In this document: positions 11,191-23,430 of the stretch, one piece after another
Layout of the letters: every line of letters begins with the position of its first letter
How positions within the stretch are numbered: position 1 is the first letter of the stretch
From: Casuarina equisetifolia
Lineage: Eukaryota; Streptophyta; Magnoliopsida; Fagales; Casuarinaceae
Length of the DNA stretch: 64,000 nt
NCBI GenBank assembly: GCA_028551475.1
Contig: CM052358.1
Location: forward strand, 23,586,853-23,650,852
Direction: 5' to 3'
Program-made: the position numbers and the translations under genes
The notes under the pieces: model-generated
Seen by the model: only the letters and a program-made list of their open reading frames with translations
Told to the model about the DNA's origin: nothing
The model's database searches: none

Positions 11191-13641
11191 TAAGCAATTT
11201 ATCAAAGTTATTTAGAGAGGGTCGTTATCCATATTGAGTTTTTAAAGAAGAGGGAGGAATGTTTGAAAATGGACAGATGATTGTTAGAAAAGGATTTAAA
11301 AGCCACTATAATGGAAAAACGGGTCTTCGTACTTGCAGATTATTTCAAATTCATTAAATTTTGTCAATGGAGGTGTTTTGATGCAAGAAGAACATCCAAA
11401 TGCCTTTGAGAATTAAAAGTTAAACAAGAGAAAATGAAGATACATAGCTAAGGAGAAGGAGATTACTCTAGTGATACATTTTCTACAAATGTGGCATCAT
11501 TCTTTGCTTAGATACAAGTTCATTGTTTGAATAGATAATGTGGACACCAATTACTTCTAGACTTACAAGAAACTAACTCTAAATAAGGCGTAATGGCAAG
11601 ACTTCTTGGCAAAATTAGACTTTGAAATAGTCTATAAGCTAAGGAGAATCAATGTAGTCATTGATGCATTGAGTAAGAAGATTGAGTTAGGAACCATTTA
11701 CCAAATCATTAGGGATCTCAAGCAATAATTAAGAAAATGTATGCAACATGATTCAATGGCAAGGTGGCTACTTGAGTATACTAAGAAAGGAAAGACCAAA
11801 CAGTTTTAGGAGGAAGACAACCTCTTACATGCTAAGGGAAAATGTCTATACATTCTTAAGTGGGATAAAAAATATTTAGGGAAGTCTTATCAAAGAGTAC
11901 CACAACACAAAGTAGACTAGTCATCAAGGACAAAAACTAACATTAGCACTTTTTAAAGCAGCCCACTAATGGCCAAAAATGATAGATGAGGTGAAGTTAT
12001 ACATCAAGACATATTTGGTATGCCAACAAGACAAAGGAAAAAAAAACAACTTAGAGCGTTATTGAAGCCACTATGTATCTTAGAGCAGCCATGGGAAAGT
12101 ATTTCATTGAACTTTATAATAGCCTTGTTGAAGCCTAAAAGATCCAAATCAATATTGGTGGTCATTGATTGATTCTCTAATATGCCACTTTCATCCCAAC
12201 TCCACGGGATTGCATAGTAGAGAAAGTCACCAAGCTCTTCTTTAAGAATATGGTAAAGTATTGAGGAATGCTATGCAATATTATAAGTGATCAAGATCCT
12301 CAATTCACATTAAGTTTATAAAGGGAACTATGCAAACTCTTGGGTTTAGAGTTATATTTTTCTATAAGCTTTTATCCTCACTCAAATGAGAAATTAAGCC
12401 AATAAACTCTCTATTGGAAGAACACATATAGTACTTTGTGAATGCCAATCAAAGAGATTAGGTAAAGCTTCTAGATATTGCTTAGCTTTCTTACAAACTT
12501 CAAAAGGGTAAGGAAGTCTTTTCAAATTGGCCACAAGACAACAACCATTAATGTTAGCTACATTAGAGATAGACTACAAAGGGAAAAGTGTTAGAGCACA
12601 TCACATGGCAAGAGATTAGAGACAAATGCTACATGAAGGAAGATCTTACTTAGAGAAGGCCTCTAAGAAATAAAAAAAAAATATGTAGAAAGGAAAAGGC
12701 AATCCATGCTCTACAATGTTGGAGACTTAGTTATGATGAAGCTTATTTTTCAACATTTCAAGACCTTTAGAACCATGAACAAGGGGTTTCTACAAAAATA
12801 TAAAGATCATTTTGAAGTAGTTGGCAAGTTGGGCAAAGTCTTGTGCAAACTTGATATTTGCCTAACTTAAAGATCCAATTAGTCTTTGACACAAGTATGT
12901 TAAAAGCTTTTTTCATGAGGATCAAGAAAACCCATTGCAAAAAAATTGAAACTAAGCACCTCTTATAATAGTAAATTCCTTTGATGGAAAGGTTGAGGAG
13001 ATATGGGGAGAATGAGTCACGAGGAAGAGAGGAGTTCTCTAGAAACTCCAACATGTGATCGAATAGAAAGGATTACTAGAGTGCAATACTATACAGGAAA
13101 TGGAAAAAGATTTGTGGCAATACAAAGAGCTGCTAGAGCATTACAAGGAGGCAACTAGGGTGTCACCATAATGGGTGGTAGAGACTTGAAGCACCTAGAG
13201 GATTCTAGAAAAGCTATAATTACTCCTAACTAATGATGGTTCAAGAAAAAACTAGAACACCTTTATTTATAAAGTTTAAAGGATTAGGAAAGAAATATTT
13301 TAGTAAAGAATTGTAGAACTCAATTTAAGACTAAGGGATTAAATGAATCCTAGTCACTCATTTATACCCTCCATTCTTATAAATAGTTATGGTCTCCTTT
13401 AGTGGACCTACGTATAGAAAAAGCCAGTATATAGTGAAAAAGTTCCTTAACTTTGTATTTTTGTTGTGTGCAATACACTTTTCTCTTCATAAAGCTTTTT
13501 CACTTCCTTTTTATTTTTATTTTTTATAAAGACTTATTTTCCTTTATCCTATGAGTGAGAATCAAAGTATCTTAGCTATTCCAAAGTACGAAAAGGCGCT
13601 AACCACGGCACAGAACTATAGAATTGTGGAACTTTGTGACA
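11190..13641 (+). mobile_element. Ty3/gypsy fossil (RNase H, integrase, chromodomain region, 3' LTR)
   Basis: A plus-strand fossil. Recognisable pieces in order are an RT/RNase H region ending LDFEIVYKLRRINVVIDAL, an integrase zinc-finger region (WPKMIDEVKLYIKTYLVCQQ), degraded integrase core sequence, and a chromodomain-like tail. A purine-rich stretch (about 13146-13160) and the 3' LTR follow. Gag, protease and most of RT are absent. The LTR family is the same as at 4637-5134. It is broken in many places and old. Confidence 0.8.
13161..13641 (+). repeat. 3' LTR of the gypsy fossil at 11190-13641
   Basis: 481 bp, starting TGTCACCATAA and ending TTTGTGACA. Preceded by a purine-rich tract (AAGGAGGCAACTAGGG). 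Contains the GTGTGCAATACAC box seen in the minus-strand LTR at 4637-5134. Confidence 0.75.
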
Positions 13642-13689
13642 ATTTGCTCGCATGATAATCGGTTCTAAACTGGAAACAGCAAGAGCCTG

Positions 13690-13887
13690 CTTGGGAAAGG
13701 AAATAATAAGAAATGATCATTTCCAATCTGGTGGCTGGCCGCATTAGACAATTGCGGTGATGGAATATCTTCAAGTTAGAAATTTCATGCTGTCATTGAC
13801 CCTATTTTTCACAACGACTTGGAAGACTACAAATGAGATAGAGGAATACCCAACTCATCGAGCTTTCCTTGTATTCAAGCTTGTAAG
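13690..13887 (+). promoter_or_regulatory. TNL leader module fused to an LRR tail
   Basis: Nearly the same as 50762-50960: GGGAAAGGAAATAATAAGAA, then GGTGGCTGGCCGCATTA, CAATTGCGGTGATG and ACTCATCGAGC. In an intact gene this would lead into a TIR exon. Here the sequence changes near 13887 directly to the end of a TNL LRR exon, so the TIR, NB-ARC and most LRR sequence is deleted. Confidence 0.75.
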
Positions 13888-15540
13888 TCATACCTTAAAG
13901 GAAACAAATTTACAACAGTATCAAATAGTATTTCTCAACATCCTAATCTTGACTTTCTTGACTTAAGTGATAATACTACGCTTCAAGCATTACCAAAGCT
14001 CCCATGTGCCTTAGGTGCTTTATAGACATCGAATTGCCCATTGTTGAATACTTCTTCTATGGACAAGTGGGGTTCTTGTGTACAAGTTTGGAAGAGATCT
14101 CGCGGGGCTATCTATTATGATTATGATGGAAAACCTCACAAGATCATATATACAAACTCAAAACATACGTCAACATCTCATTTAGAAGGGAAGTGGGTGA
14201 GTCTCCTACTCTTTTGAATATATATATATATATATTGCATTGTTTAAAATGAACATAGTTGTTGGTAGTCGTAAAGTATAATACTTGACGTCTTTATATT
14301 CTTGGCTTTTATTTAATAGGTTGTCGTGGATGAGGCATATGGTCCTTCCGCTAGGACCTGAAATCCATGAATGGTTTAATATGAGAAGCAACGGTTCCTT
14401 TGAAATTCAAATTCGTGCGGTGCAAATAAAATTTGGGATGTTAAGGGAATTGCTTTATTTATTGTTTATGAAGTCCATGAGAGTTCAAATTATGGAGGAT
14501 TTGATGACAATAATCTTTTTTTTTGTGGAAATGTAAATTGTATTAATAAATTTTAAAATATAGATACACAAGGGCATACCTCAGTATTACAAAAGTCACA
14601 TATTTATGAAAAGACGGAAATTAGAAGCCTCTAAATTTTACTCAAAATAACATTTTCTTAGAAAGATTTTATATTTTTAAACAAAGAAGTTCTCCCATGT
14701 ACTACATTCTTTACTTTAGTTAAGAGAATAAGGATATCAATTGCTTTTCCTTGAAAACGTCTCCTATTTCGTTCAGCCCATATATAATAAATGCAAGCTA
14801 AGAAAGATAGTTTAAGAAGTTTAGCAGTTAAATCCTTTTCTTTAACTGCTTTGATTATTCACTATAGCTCTACATTCCATCCTCCAATGTTACGTTGGAT
14901 TCCATTTTGGACGAGAGTACTTTCCTAAATCATCCTTGTCCATGCACACTAAAAAAAGATATGACTTCTATTTTCTATATGAGATTGACAAAAATCACAA
15001 AATATATTTACTGAAGGAAGCCACCAGACAATTTCTGTAGTTGTAGAAAGTCTATCTCTATAAACAAGTCATCCAATGAAATTATTTGATGACAATAATC
15101 TTGTTATTCACAAGACTGCTAGCTAGGAGTGAGGCGAAGGAGGTAGGTTTGAAAGTTGTGTCATTGAAGTTCTCCCTTCTTGGAAAACAGGCTTTGACCA
15201 TTGGCGAAATGGAGTGTGGGTGTTCCTATCGCGCAAGTATTTCGAGGAATACCTTGATAATTGCGGATATTCACCCGACCATAGTGGGAGCCTTGAGTAA
15301 AGCGTCGACATTTCTATTTCAGTTTCAGCAAACAGCCCAAATATAGAGATGAAGGAGTATGGGCTTCATGGAGTCCTTTCGATTGATGTCACAGACTGGT
15401 GTCAAGTTCTAAGTGACATTTCTTTGCACGGCCGGGCTCCAGAAAACTTTGAGGATTTTTATTCTCGCTCGTGCCAAACTTGTCACTACTATTGACCCAA
15501 TTTTGTGGCATGGACAACGCGAAATGTGCCCCTTTTATTG
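13888..15540 (+). pseudogene. TNL-B, LRR end and C-JID only
   Basis: A TNL remnant that keeps the last LRR unit (a LQALPKLPCALG-like stretch and the NCPLLNTSSMDKW motif), an intron, and the C-JID exon (GPEIHEWFNMRSNGSFEIQ, later EMKEYG and DWCQVLSDIS). The body upstream is missing and a leader module is joined to it. The C-JID exon is interrupted by a LINE with a 19 bp target duplication. The 3' flank after about 15500 resembles that of TNL-A. No functional receptor is possible. Confidence 0.85.
14518..15083 (-). mobile_element. 5'-truncated LINE with 19 bp target-site duplication
   Basis: A 566 bp insert flanked by identical copies of ATTTGATGACAATAATCTT (14499-14517 and 15084-15102). Its left end is a run of T, the poly(A) end of a minus-strand insertion. 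The far end reads as the zinc-binding domain that follows LINE reverse transcriptase (zf-RVT): LVYRDRLSTTTEIVWWLPSV, then FCDFCQSHIENRSHIFF. In-frame stops are present. It was copied into the C-JID exon of TNL-B. Since the TSD is perfect, the insertion postdates much of the TNL decay. Confidence 0.9.
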
Positions 15541-16059
15541 TCATTATTATTTTGTTGTTAAATTTTAATTGAAACTTAAATTTGTTTTTATTATTTCTTT
15601 AATTTTCATGCGCAGTCCCACATTGTTAATTTGAGTAGATATGCTATAATGTACCCATTTTAACTATTTAAGGTGGAAGAATTTAGGTGCTCAAATTATT
15701 GTAAGTTAGTTCCAATAAAGAGACAACAACAACTGCAAATGAAAAGAGAAGAATGACAAATGACAAATCCAAAATATTCTCCAGGACTTTGTTTAGCTTT
15801 TCCTCTTGCCCACTTCAAAGTTCTTTATTGAGAGCTTTGTAAATGTAGGGAAAAAGACATTTACATTCAGAATAGCCAAACAATATATCATTCTACAAAT
15901 TTTCAATTGGCAATAAAAATCAAAATTTTCTATCGCTTGACAAAACTGCCATTTAGAATAGCCGAAGAATTTATCATTGTACAAAGGTTATGACAATAAA
16001 TTCATAAAACATTTAAACTATCAACAAATTGATAAAAATGTCACCTTAACAAGTTCTTT
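15541..16059. other. TNL-B 3' flank and spacer
   Basis: The first ~290 bp parallels the TNL-A 3' flank (ACCCATTT, TATTTAAGGTGGAAGA, TTTGTTTAGCTTTTCC). The rest is AT-rich with no gene seen. Confidence 0.45.
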
Positions 16060-16290
16060 GCATTGCATTTCGCATTCTTCTTTAATATTTTTGAACATGG
16101 TTTTCCCTTGTCAATTTGCAATTCCAAAGGCATTCACTTCACATTGTCATCACTCTCAAAGTCATCTTTGTCGGACCTCAACATCTTGAACCACAGCTTC
16201 ATCTTTATGGTCTTTCGTGTTTCTTTCTTTTTTTTCTTCCTTTTCATTTCCTTAAGCATCTTAGACCTCGAAAGCAATAGTAATGGATGA
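16060..16290 (-). pseudogene. Lys/Arg-rich minus-strand segment, copy 1
   Basis: One of three related minus-strand segments lying beside TNL remnants (others 55770-56000 and 60595-60850). All share a CCAAAGGCATT-like box followed by poly-Lys/Arg-coding sequence (here KMLKEMKRKKKKKETRK). The product is not recognised. Position and orientation are conserved, but frames are not, so this is probably a fragment of an unknown host gene carried along by the TNL duplications. A non-coding origin is possible. Confidence 0.4.
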
Positions 16291-16329
16291 CTAACAATAG
16301 GGAAACTTTTTAAACGCAGATACGAAACT

Positions 16330-16960
16330 TTTTTCTGCCTTTCACGCATTTTGAAAATTGTTCGTTTCCTTTTTTCCACGACGATTTGGCAATTTGGAAA
16401 GTTCCTCGTTCAGAATGCGGAAAGCCGGGGACTGAGAGTTCATTGGCCATTTGCTGTACACCAAACAAGCTCTGAGTCTGACGGCGTCCTTGACCATTCA
16501 AATTCCCTTCATCATCTTCATCTTCTTCGTCTTCTCCTTTTTCTTCTTTGAAAGGACATATAAGTTTTCCCTCAGTTTTCACGTAAGAATTTTACAGACA
16601 ATCTACATTGCATTTACATTTCCAACCAGAAGAAAAAGTGAAAATTCACAGAGACAACTTCCATAATTCATTTCCAATTCACTCGACAAAGCTACCATGT
16701 ACAACAGCCAAGTGATTACCATTATGCTTTTTTCGAAATGGAATTTCAAGGAGTTAGCCATGATCGTGAAACTCTGGAGAAAGAAACAGGTGATGATCTT
16801 CCCATTTTCTATAATGTGAATCCTACAGGTGCAGAAAAAGAAAGGTGGGGAAGAGGGGGGGGAGGCTTTCGTTCTTTTGCCAAAGCGTTTGCTGAACATG
16901 ACAATAGAGATATGACCAGCCAATTTTTGCTACCACATGGTAATGCATTCACATCGTAAT
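16330..16960 (+). pseudogene. TNL-C, TIR-exon remnant
   Basis: A leader-like stretch (GCGGAAAGCCGGGGACTGAG, matched at 51866-51884) leads to degraded TIR start sequence rich in Ser/Phe. A deletion follows, then the second half of the TIR (LPIFYNVNPTGAEKE, then SFAKAFAEHDNR). Nothing of NB-ARC or LRR follows; the next feature is the copia LTR. The two TIR halves are in different frames. Confidence 0.7.
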
Positions 16961-17083
16961 TCAAGACTCGGATGGAATCGTCAAAAACAAAAGGCAAAGA
17001 ACAATGCTATGAGGCTTTTTTGTTTACATCGGACAAAAGAAGATTCCCCCAAAATTTCCTATACTTTTTAGGCACTTGGAAAT

Positions 17084-17339
17084 TATCACAAAGTAAAATT
17101 GAGAAGGCCTTTTGTGTATTGCTTGCTTGAAAAAAATGATATATAGAGTCTCATTTTATAACGAGGAGCAAACTTAGTCAAATCATACAAAGAAACCTAG
17201 TTAAATCATACAAGGAATTAAAAGGAGAACATAACTTGCTAAAAATAGAAAATAACTTCCCAATTAATTTATGTTATATGAAAAATATAATATGCCCAAT
17301 TGAGAAATATAATACAATTATACACATGTATCTCCAACA
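17084..17339 (-). repeat. 3' LTR of the copia fossil
   Basis: 256 bp. On the plus strand it runs from TATCACAAAG to TCTCCAACA. It matches 35075-35320 along its length. A GAAAT duplicate lies just outside (17079-17083), and the purine tract lies just inside (17340-17352). Confidence 0.9.
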
Positions 17340-17399
17340 CTCCCCCTTCAAGCTAGAGATTTTGATGGTTTGTAAATGTCAAAAACACCAAGCTTGCTT

Positions 17400-19980
17400 A
17401 ATAGATATGTCTGTTGTCATTGGCAAAGAGCCTTGGTAAATATGTATGTTGGTTGTTCTGTGGTCCTTATCCCTCTTGTCTTGATAATTCCCTCTTAAAT
17501 CTTGTCTCTTGTGAAATTGAAATCTACTTCAATATATTTGTCCTTTTGTGAACAATAGGATTCACTATAAGTTTCAAGGTTGCATCATTGTCATAGAATA
17601 ACAAAGTAGGGTGTTTTATCTAGACCCTAATATCATGTAGTAGTCCTTTTAACCAAATAACTTCACAAGTGGTTTTTGTCATGGCTTGATATTTTGTCTT
17701 AGTAGATATTAGAAAAACAATTGATTGTTTCTTTGTTTTCCAAGATAGGAGAGAATCACCTAGTTTAATGTAGTAACCTATTATCGATTGATGGCTCATA
17801 AGGCATATGGCATAGTTAGCATTAGAAAATGCTATCATTTCCATGTTGTAATTTTTAAACAACAAAATTCCACATCCTAGACATCCCTTTAAATATTTCA
17901 CAACTTTAAAGACTGCATTCATGTGTGATTGTTTTAAAGTATGCATGAACTAGCTAAGAATCTGTATAACATAACAAATATCAGGTTTCATCATAGTGAG
18001 ATAAATGAATTTCCCAACTAAATGGGGGGTCCCTTTCCAATGGTGATACTCCCACATCATACCCAAGTGTCATGAGATATAAATTATACTTAAAAGGAAT
18101 TACAATTGACTTGCAACTTGAAAAACCAATTTTAGAAATAATTTCTAACACAAACTTACACTAATTAAGGTAAATTCCTTTATCTGAATGTGCAATCTTG
18201 ATACCTAAATAATATTTAAGAGCACCGAGATCCTTAATATGAAATATGGAGTGTAAGTATGCCTTGAAACGATTAATAGCTGAAATATCATTGCCCATGA
18301 TAAATATATCATTGATATATATAAGTAAATAGATGGAGGATGTACCGTAGTTCCATGTAAAATGAGCATAGTTATGACTAGACTATCTCAAGTGTGCTGA
18401 AAGAAAAGTAGAAGTGCACTTAACATACCATTGGTGATAAGCTTGCTTGATACCATAAAGAGACTTGTGAAGACAATATACTTGAGACTCTTTCTATTTT
18501 AGTAAGCCTAAAGGGAGATCCATGTAGATCTCCTCATCCAAATCACCATGAAGAAAAGCATTGTTAACATTTAACTAATGAAGAGACTAGTCATAAAAAG
18601 TAACAATAGCAAGAAATGAACGAATAGTGCTTTCCTTGGCCACAGGAGAGAAAGTATCTAGATAATCAAAACCCTATTTTTATGTATAACCCTTAGTAAT
18701 GAGATGAGTTTTGTAATGTTCTATAGAACCATCAACTCAATATTTGATCTTATAGACCCACTTACAATCAATAGGACACTGATGAGAGGGTTGAGGAACA
18801 ACATCCCATGTTTAATCTTAGCAAGTGAACGTAGTTCGATCTCCTTGGCTTGTTGCCAATTAGATCAATAGCAGCTTTTTGATAATAAGAAGGCTTAGTG
18901 TCCAAAGATATCAAAGATGATTCAGAAATTTAACATAAAAGGTGATCAGATAGTGAGCCCAACATCAATGACAGAAGAGCATATATAGTCCTAAGTCCAA
19001 GTAGGGGGCCAAGTAGTATGACCAGAGCGATGTGGAGTGAGAGTTGGAGGCGGGGCAATAAGGCGGGGGGGTATATAAAGGAAAATGGCCATAGTATCAC
19101 AAGATCATGGATAACAGGAGCCTAGGGATTAGTAAAAGCAGTGACATTAGAAGCAAGAGCATCACAAGCAAGATCAAGAGAAGTTGGAGGAGCTATCAGT
19201 GGAGTAGAATAGTGTAAGGCATCCATAGAAGAAGCAAGAACTGGTGGTGGTGGCTAAAGAGTAAGAGCAAGTTCAAGGAGAACCATGGGTGGCGGTGAGG
19301 CAACAAAGCAAAAAATGATTGAGCACAAGGAAGCGGTGCAAATGACCTATCCAAAGGAAAAGTAGTCTAAAAAGAAAACATATCTTCATGGAAGATAACA
19401 TCACGACTAATAAAAAAGGTACCTATAAGAGGGTCATATACACGATACCCTTTATGTAGAGAAAGATAACCTATGAAGATGCAATGAGTGGCTTAAGGAC
19501 TCAGCTTGTCTCGATATCCCATTTGAGTGGCAAAATAGAGGCAACCAAAGACCTAAAGATGATTGATGTTGGGACATTTTCCAAAGAGCAACTTGAAAGG
19601 AGTCTTCCTATTTAAAACTTGAGAATGCATTCTATTGATCAAGTAAGTTGCAATAACCACATAATTGCCCCAAAAAGTTTAAAGAATAGATACTTGGTCC
19701 TTAAGGGCCCTAATGACTTCAAGGAGGTGGTGGTGTTTACATTCAACTACCCCATTTTGTTAGGAAGTGTACATGCATGAGCTATCATAAAAAATGCTAT
19801 AAGTGGAGAAGAAAGCAAAGCAATCATGGTTAAAAAACTCATGAGCATCATTAGTACAAACATGTTGGATAAATGTGTGAAATTGAGTGTGAATGAAAGC
19901 AAAAAAATAAGTGAGATTAAAGAGAACTTGACATTTGGATTGCATTAGAAAAACCAAAGTTCCATGCAAATAGTATTCAA
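17400..19980 (-). mobile_element. Copia RNase H/RT/integrase remnants (part of the 17084-35320 fossil)
   Basis: The clearest piece is at 17620-17946: MNAVFKVVKYLKGCLGCGIL, then HQSIIGYYIKLGDSLLSWK and TTCEVIWLKGLL, which is typical copia RNase H. At 19760-19969 an integrase core piece reads FFAFIHTQFHTFIQHV. Sequence between them is copia RT in broken frames. Confidence 0.85.
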
Positions 19981-19989
19981 CAAAGGTGA

Positions 19990-22988
19990 GTGATAATTTT
20001 ATTTTATATAGAATTATTTTGATTATTTTAGGTAATGTTTAATATAGTTTTTATTAAATTATATTTATATTTAATTATATTTATGTATGTTTTTGCTATT
20101 TTATGTAGTAAACCCAAAATAGAAGAAAAAAAAGCAATAAATCATGCAAAATCAATGTTTACCATTTATCTATGAAGCACATGAAAAGCAAGGAGAAGAA
20201 AAAGAAAGAGAAAAAAAAAGTAAAAGAGGAAACACGTGGACCCTATGTTGAAAAGAGAAGTGTTAAAGGAGCGTTCACATGAATTATCATGGAAAAAGAA
20301 AGAAAACGACAAAAAGGAAAGTCAAAGGAAGAAAAGAAAATCGTGACCTAGTGGGTTTTGGAAGCCGATTAACAAAAGAGAGGAGGGTCGTGTATTGTTA
20401 GCGGTGGATAATCGGGTTTTGAGCTTAGAGAAATGGAAAGAGAGAGAAACAAAGGAGAGCATTGATTGGAGAGAGGTGCAGGAACTCGCCGGGACTTGGC
20501 TACGTGCAATAGCGTGGGTCCAGCAGAGATCGTGGTGGTCATGCAACAGCTGACCGCCGTTCTCTTTTCTGGTGAGAACCCATCACTGGTGTTTAAAGTG
20601 TGTTTTCCGGCCAACTTTGGGGGCTTTCCAACGATCTGAAAGCATATTTGAATTCCTAGAGAGATTTTCGGCCTTTCTATACTAGTTTCGCGGCAGTTTT
20701 TGGCGAAGAAGTGCGAACGCCGACTTCGTCCACTCTGATAGATATACGTGATTCTGTGGCAGATTTGCGTGATATTTTTACAGATTTACAACCTAGGCAT
20801 CCCGATCTACATTTTTGGAAGTTTCTGTGAAGACCGGCGGCGGACGACGGCAGCGCGTGAAGGTGCGTGCAAAAGTGCATGACGGTGCGTTGCTAACTCT
20901 ATTTTTATAGAGTTATTTTATCTATTTTTTAGGCAATAAATAATACAATGTTTATGAGAAAATATTTGAACTCCTCTTATTTATTTAAATTTGTCTTGTT
21001 TTTATAGCACAAGGAGGCAAGGAGAAAAGGAATGAACATGGAGAACCTGATGCTTATTGTGTGGCAAAATTGTAATATCAAGATCAAGAGAGTCAAGATG
21101 GGCTTGGGCTTTGGATAATTGTTATTAGATTTTCTATTGTTATTGGATTTTCTATTTAAATAGAAAACCCAGTCATGTTAGGAATTCAAGTCTCAATTAA
21201 TTTAGGAGTTCAAAACCCAATTATTTTAGGTCTCTAAAACCCAATTCTACTAGGATAGGAGATAGGTCTAAACCTAAACCTTATTTAAGAGAAGAGAAGA
21301 GGCAAAAGGGGGAGGAGGAAATTGAGCACAACTCAAGAAAGAAGCCAAGAATTCAAGGTTTTCTTAAAGAGAAGACAAAAAGGATGACAGACTTCTTGTT
21401 CTTGGATTCAAGATGCCTTCTTTATTTCTTATTACCATTCTTCCTCATTATTTCTTTATGTTTTAGTTTATTTTTGTTAGAGCTACGATGTAACCTAATT
21501 ATGATGGTATGAATCTTATGATTATTATGTTTTGCAAGATATTTTATTTATGTGAAGTTACATATTACGGAGTTTAATGCTTTTAGGTGATTAGCTACCA
21601 CTTAGATGACTTGATTTGCATGTTAAAGACCGACAGAAAATAGCATGCAGTTGCTTCTTGTAATATGTAACCATAGATTAAATATGGATAGACATATACC
21701 ATATTGTTTGTGTGGCTTTTGGTGTAAACTGGAAATATTCATAGATCCTAATGCATTTGGTTTGTTTCAATTCACATATAGAGATATAGTGAATTAATGA
21801 ACTAAGTAGGTTTGCTATACCTAGACATAGAATAGTAAATAAATTAGGAAATTCCGCCATCACATAGATATTATCTCTCTTGCAAGCATAAATAATCAAT
21901 ATTAGTACCTAGTAATTATGGTGAAGTCATATGCTTTAACATATTTCTTTTATTAAGTTTTCCTATATTTAGTTAATTAATCTATTATCTATCAATTTGG
22001 TTTGCTAAATAAATTCTATGAGTTATTCACCGTTAGTAATTAGTTGGTCTAGTAATCACCAATCTCTGTGGGACGATACTTTTCTTATCATTATATTACT
22101 TGTTCGACATGTTCACTTGCATTTAAAATTCACCGAACATGCGTTTCAGCTCAATTTTCTTCCGTTCTTTAGACATCTTCTTCTTCACCCTATGATGTGC
22201 AAATTTGTTCAATTTATTTTGTGATTTGAAGACATTTGGTGACAGCTTTAATGTTTTTAAATTCCAAAATGCTTTGTTCCCCTTTTTGCGCTGATTTAGT
22301 TTATTTAAATATGTTGTTTTAGTTTAGTGTGTTAGAGCTACGATGGAACTTAATTATAATGTATGAATGTTATAGTTATTTACATTTTATGAGATATTTT
22401 ATGAATGTGAAGTTGCATATTATGGAGTTTAATTCTTTTAGGTGATTAGCTACTACTTAGATGACTTAATTTACATGTTAGAGACTGACAGAAAATAACA
22501 TGTAGTTGCTTCATGTAATATGTAACTATAGATTAATATGGATAGACATATACCATATGATTTGTGTGGCTTTAGGTGCAAACTAGAATATTCACATATC
22601 TTAATGCACTTAGTTTACTTAATTCACATGCAGACTCACAGTGAATTAATGAGCTGAGTAGGTTCGCTATACCTAGACATAGGATAGTGAATAAATTAGG
22701 AGATTCCGCCATCACATGAGTAGAATTAATCTTGCAAGCATAAATGATCAACATTTGTACTGAGTAAGTAGGTGAATCGGACGCTCTAGCATCTTTGTTA
22801 ATCAAGTTTAGGTTAAATTTAGTTTTTTAATCAATGTTTTACCATTTCAATTTGCTAGATAAACTTTAGAAACTATTCACCTTTAGTACTTAATTAGTTT
22901 AGTAAACACTAGTGTTCGTGGGACAATACTCATACTTATCATTATATTACTTATTCGACATGTACACTTGCATATAAAATTTCACCGA
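19990..22988 (+). repeat. Gypsy (Tat/Athila-like) LTR, interrupted by a solo LTR
   Basis: A plus-strand LTR of the TGATAA...CACCGAAC type inserted in the copia fossil. It is made of 19990-20885 and 22145-22988, with a second LTR (20891-22139) inserted between them. Its second half is a diverged relative of the inserted LTR (GTTAGAGCTACGATGGAAC, TATGGATAGACATATACCAT). The 20.2-20.88 kb part is GC-richer and holds chance open frames on the minus strand. No internal gypsy coding follows directly. Confidence 0.7.
20891..22139 (+). repeat. Gypsy solo LTR with TGCGT target duplication
   Basis: 1249 bp from TGCTAACTCTATTTTTATAG to TCACCGAACA. It is flanked by perfect TGCGT duplicates (20886-20890 and 22140-22144). 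No internal region or primer site is attached, so this is a solo LTR, probably left by recombination between the two LTRs of one element. It is very similar to the LTRs at 27664-28905 and 29187-30445. Confidence 0.92.
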
Positions 22989-23430
22989 ACTGTGACGAAG
23001 AAACGGGACCCACCATGGTAAGGTGTATGATAAAGTCCCCAAATTTCAATGCAAAGGAGGCAAAAAAGGGAAGGTGCATAAAAAGAACTAGTGGGAAAGG
23101 TGGTGCAAGATCGTTTTAACTAATGGAAAAATAAAGCATTAAGAAAAAGGATAGGAAGCATTCTAGCCCAACTGTCAATGAGATACCAAAATTTTATTAT
23201 TCGAGAAGGGCCTAAATTGAGAACAATGCAAGAAAATAAATTAAAATTTGTTAGAAGGGAAAGCCAAAAGTAAAGGTCACGTTGAGCACTAATTAAGCCC
23301 ATCAATCAAAGAGGCTTGAAAGAAATAAAAATTAGAATCCAAAATTGCTTAACAATTATTACTCACACAAGCTTTGGAAATAAAAATAAGTTTAAATTGA
23401 TATTTAGGAACAAAGGATATTTTTTATGTG
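22989..23430. other. Element-derived spacer, unassigned
   Basis: Between the outer gypsy LTR and the truncated LTR of the next element. No coding or LTR signature recognised. Confidence 0.4.

Noticed and set aside
3540-13641. The minus-strand gypsy fossil (3540-5134) and the plus-strand gypsy fossil (11190-13641) as one element separated by an inversion
   Set aside because: They belong to one LTR family, but both contain the region around the end of RT, so they overlap in content and must come from two insertions.
16310-16666. Acidic and Phe-rich frames around 16.3-16.7 kb as a gene
   Set aside because: They are opposite-strand readings of a TTC/CTT-rich tract in a decayed TNL 5' end.
20322-20880. 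Minus-strand open frames in the GC-rich part of 20.3-20.9 kb as a host gene
   Set aside because: They lie within a gypsy LTR, overlap each other in different frames and show no domain.
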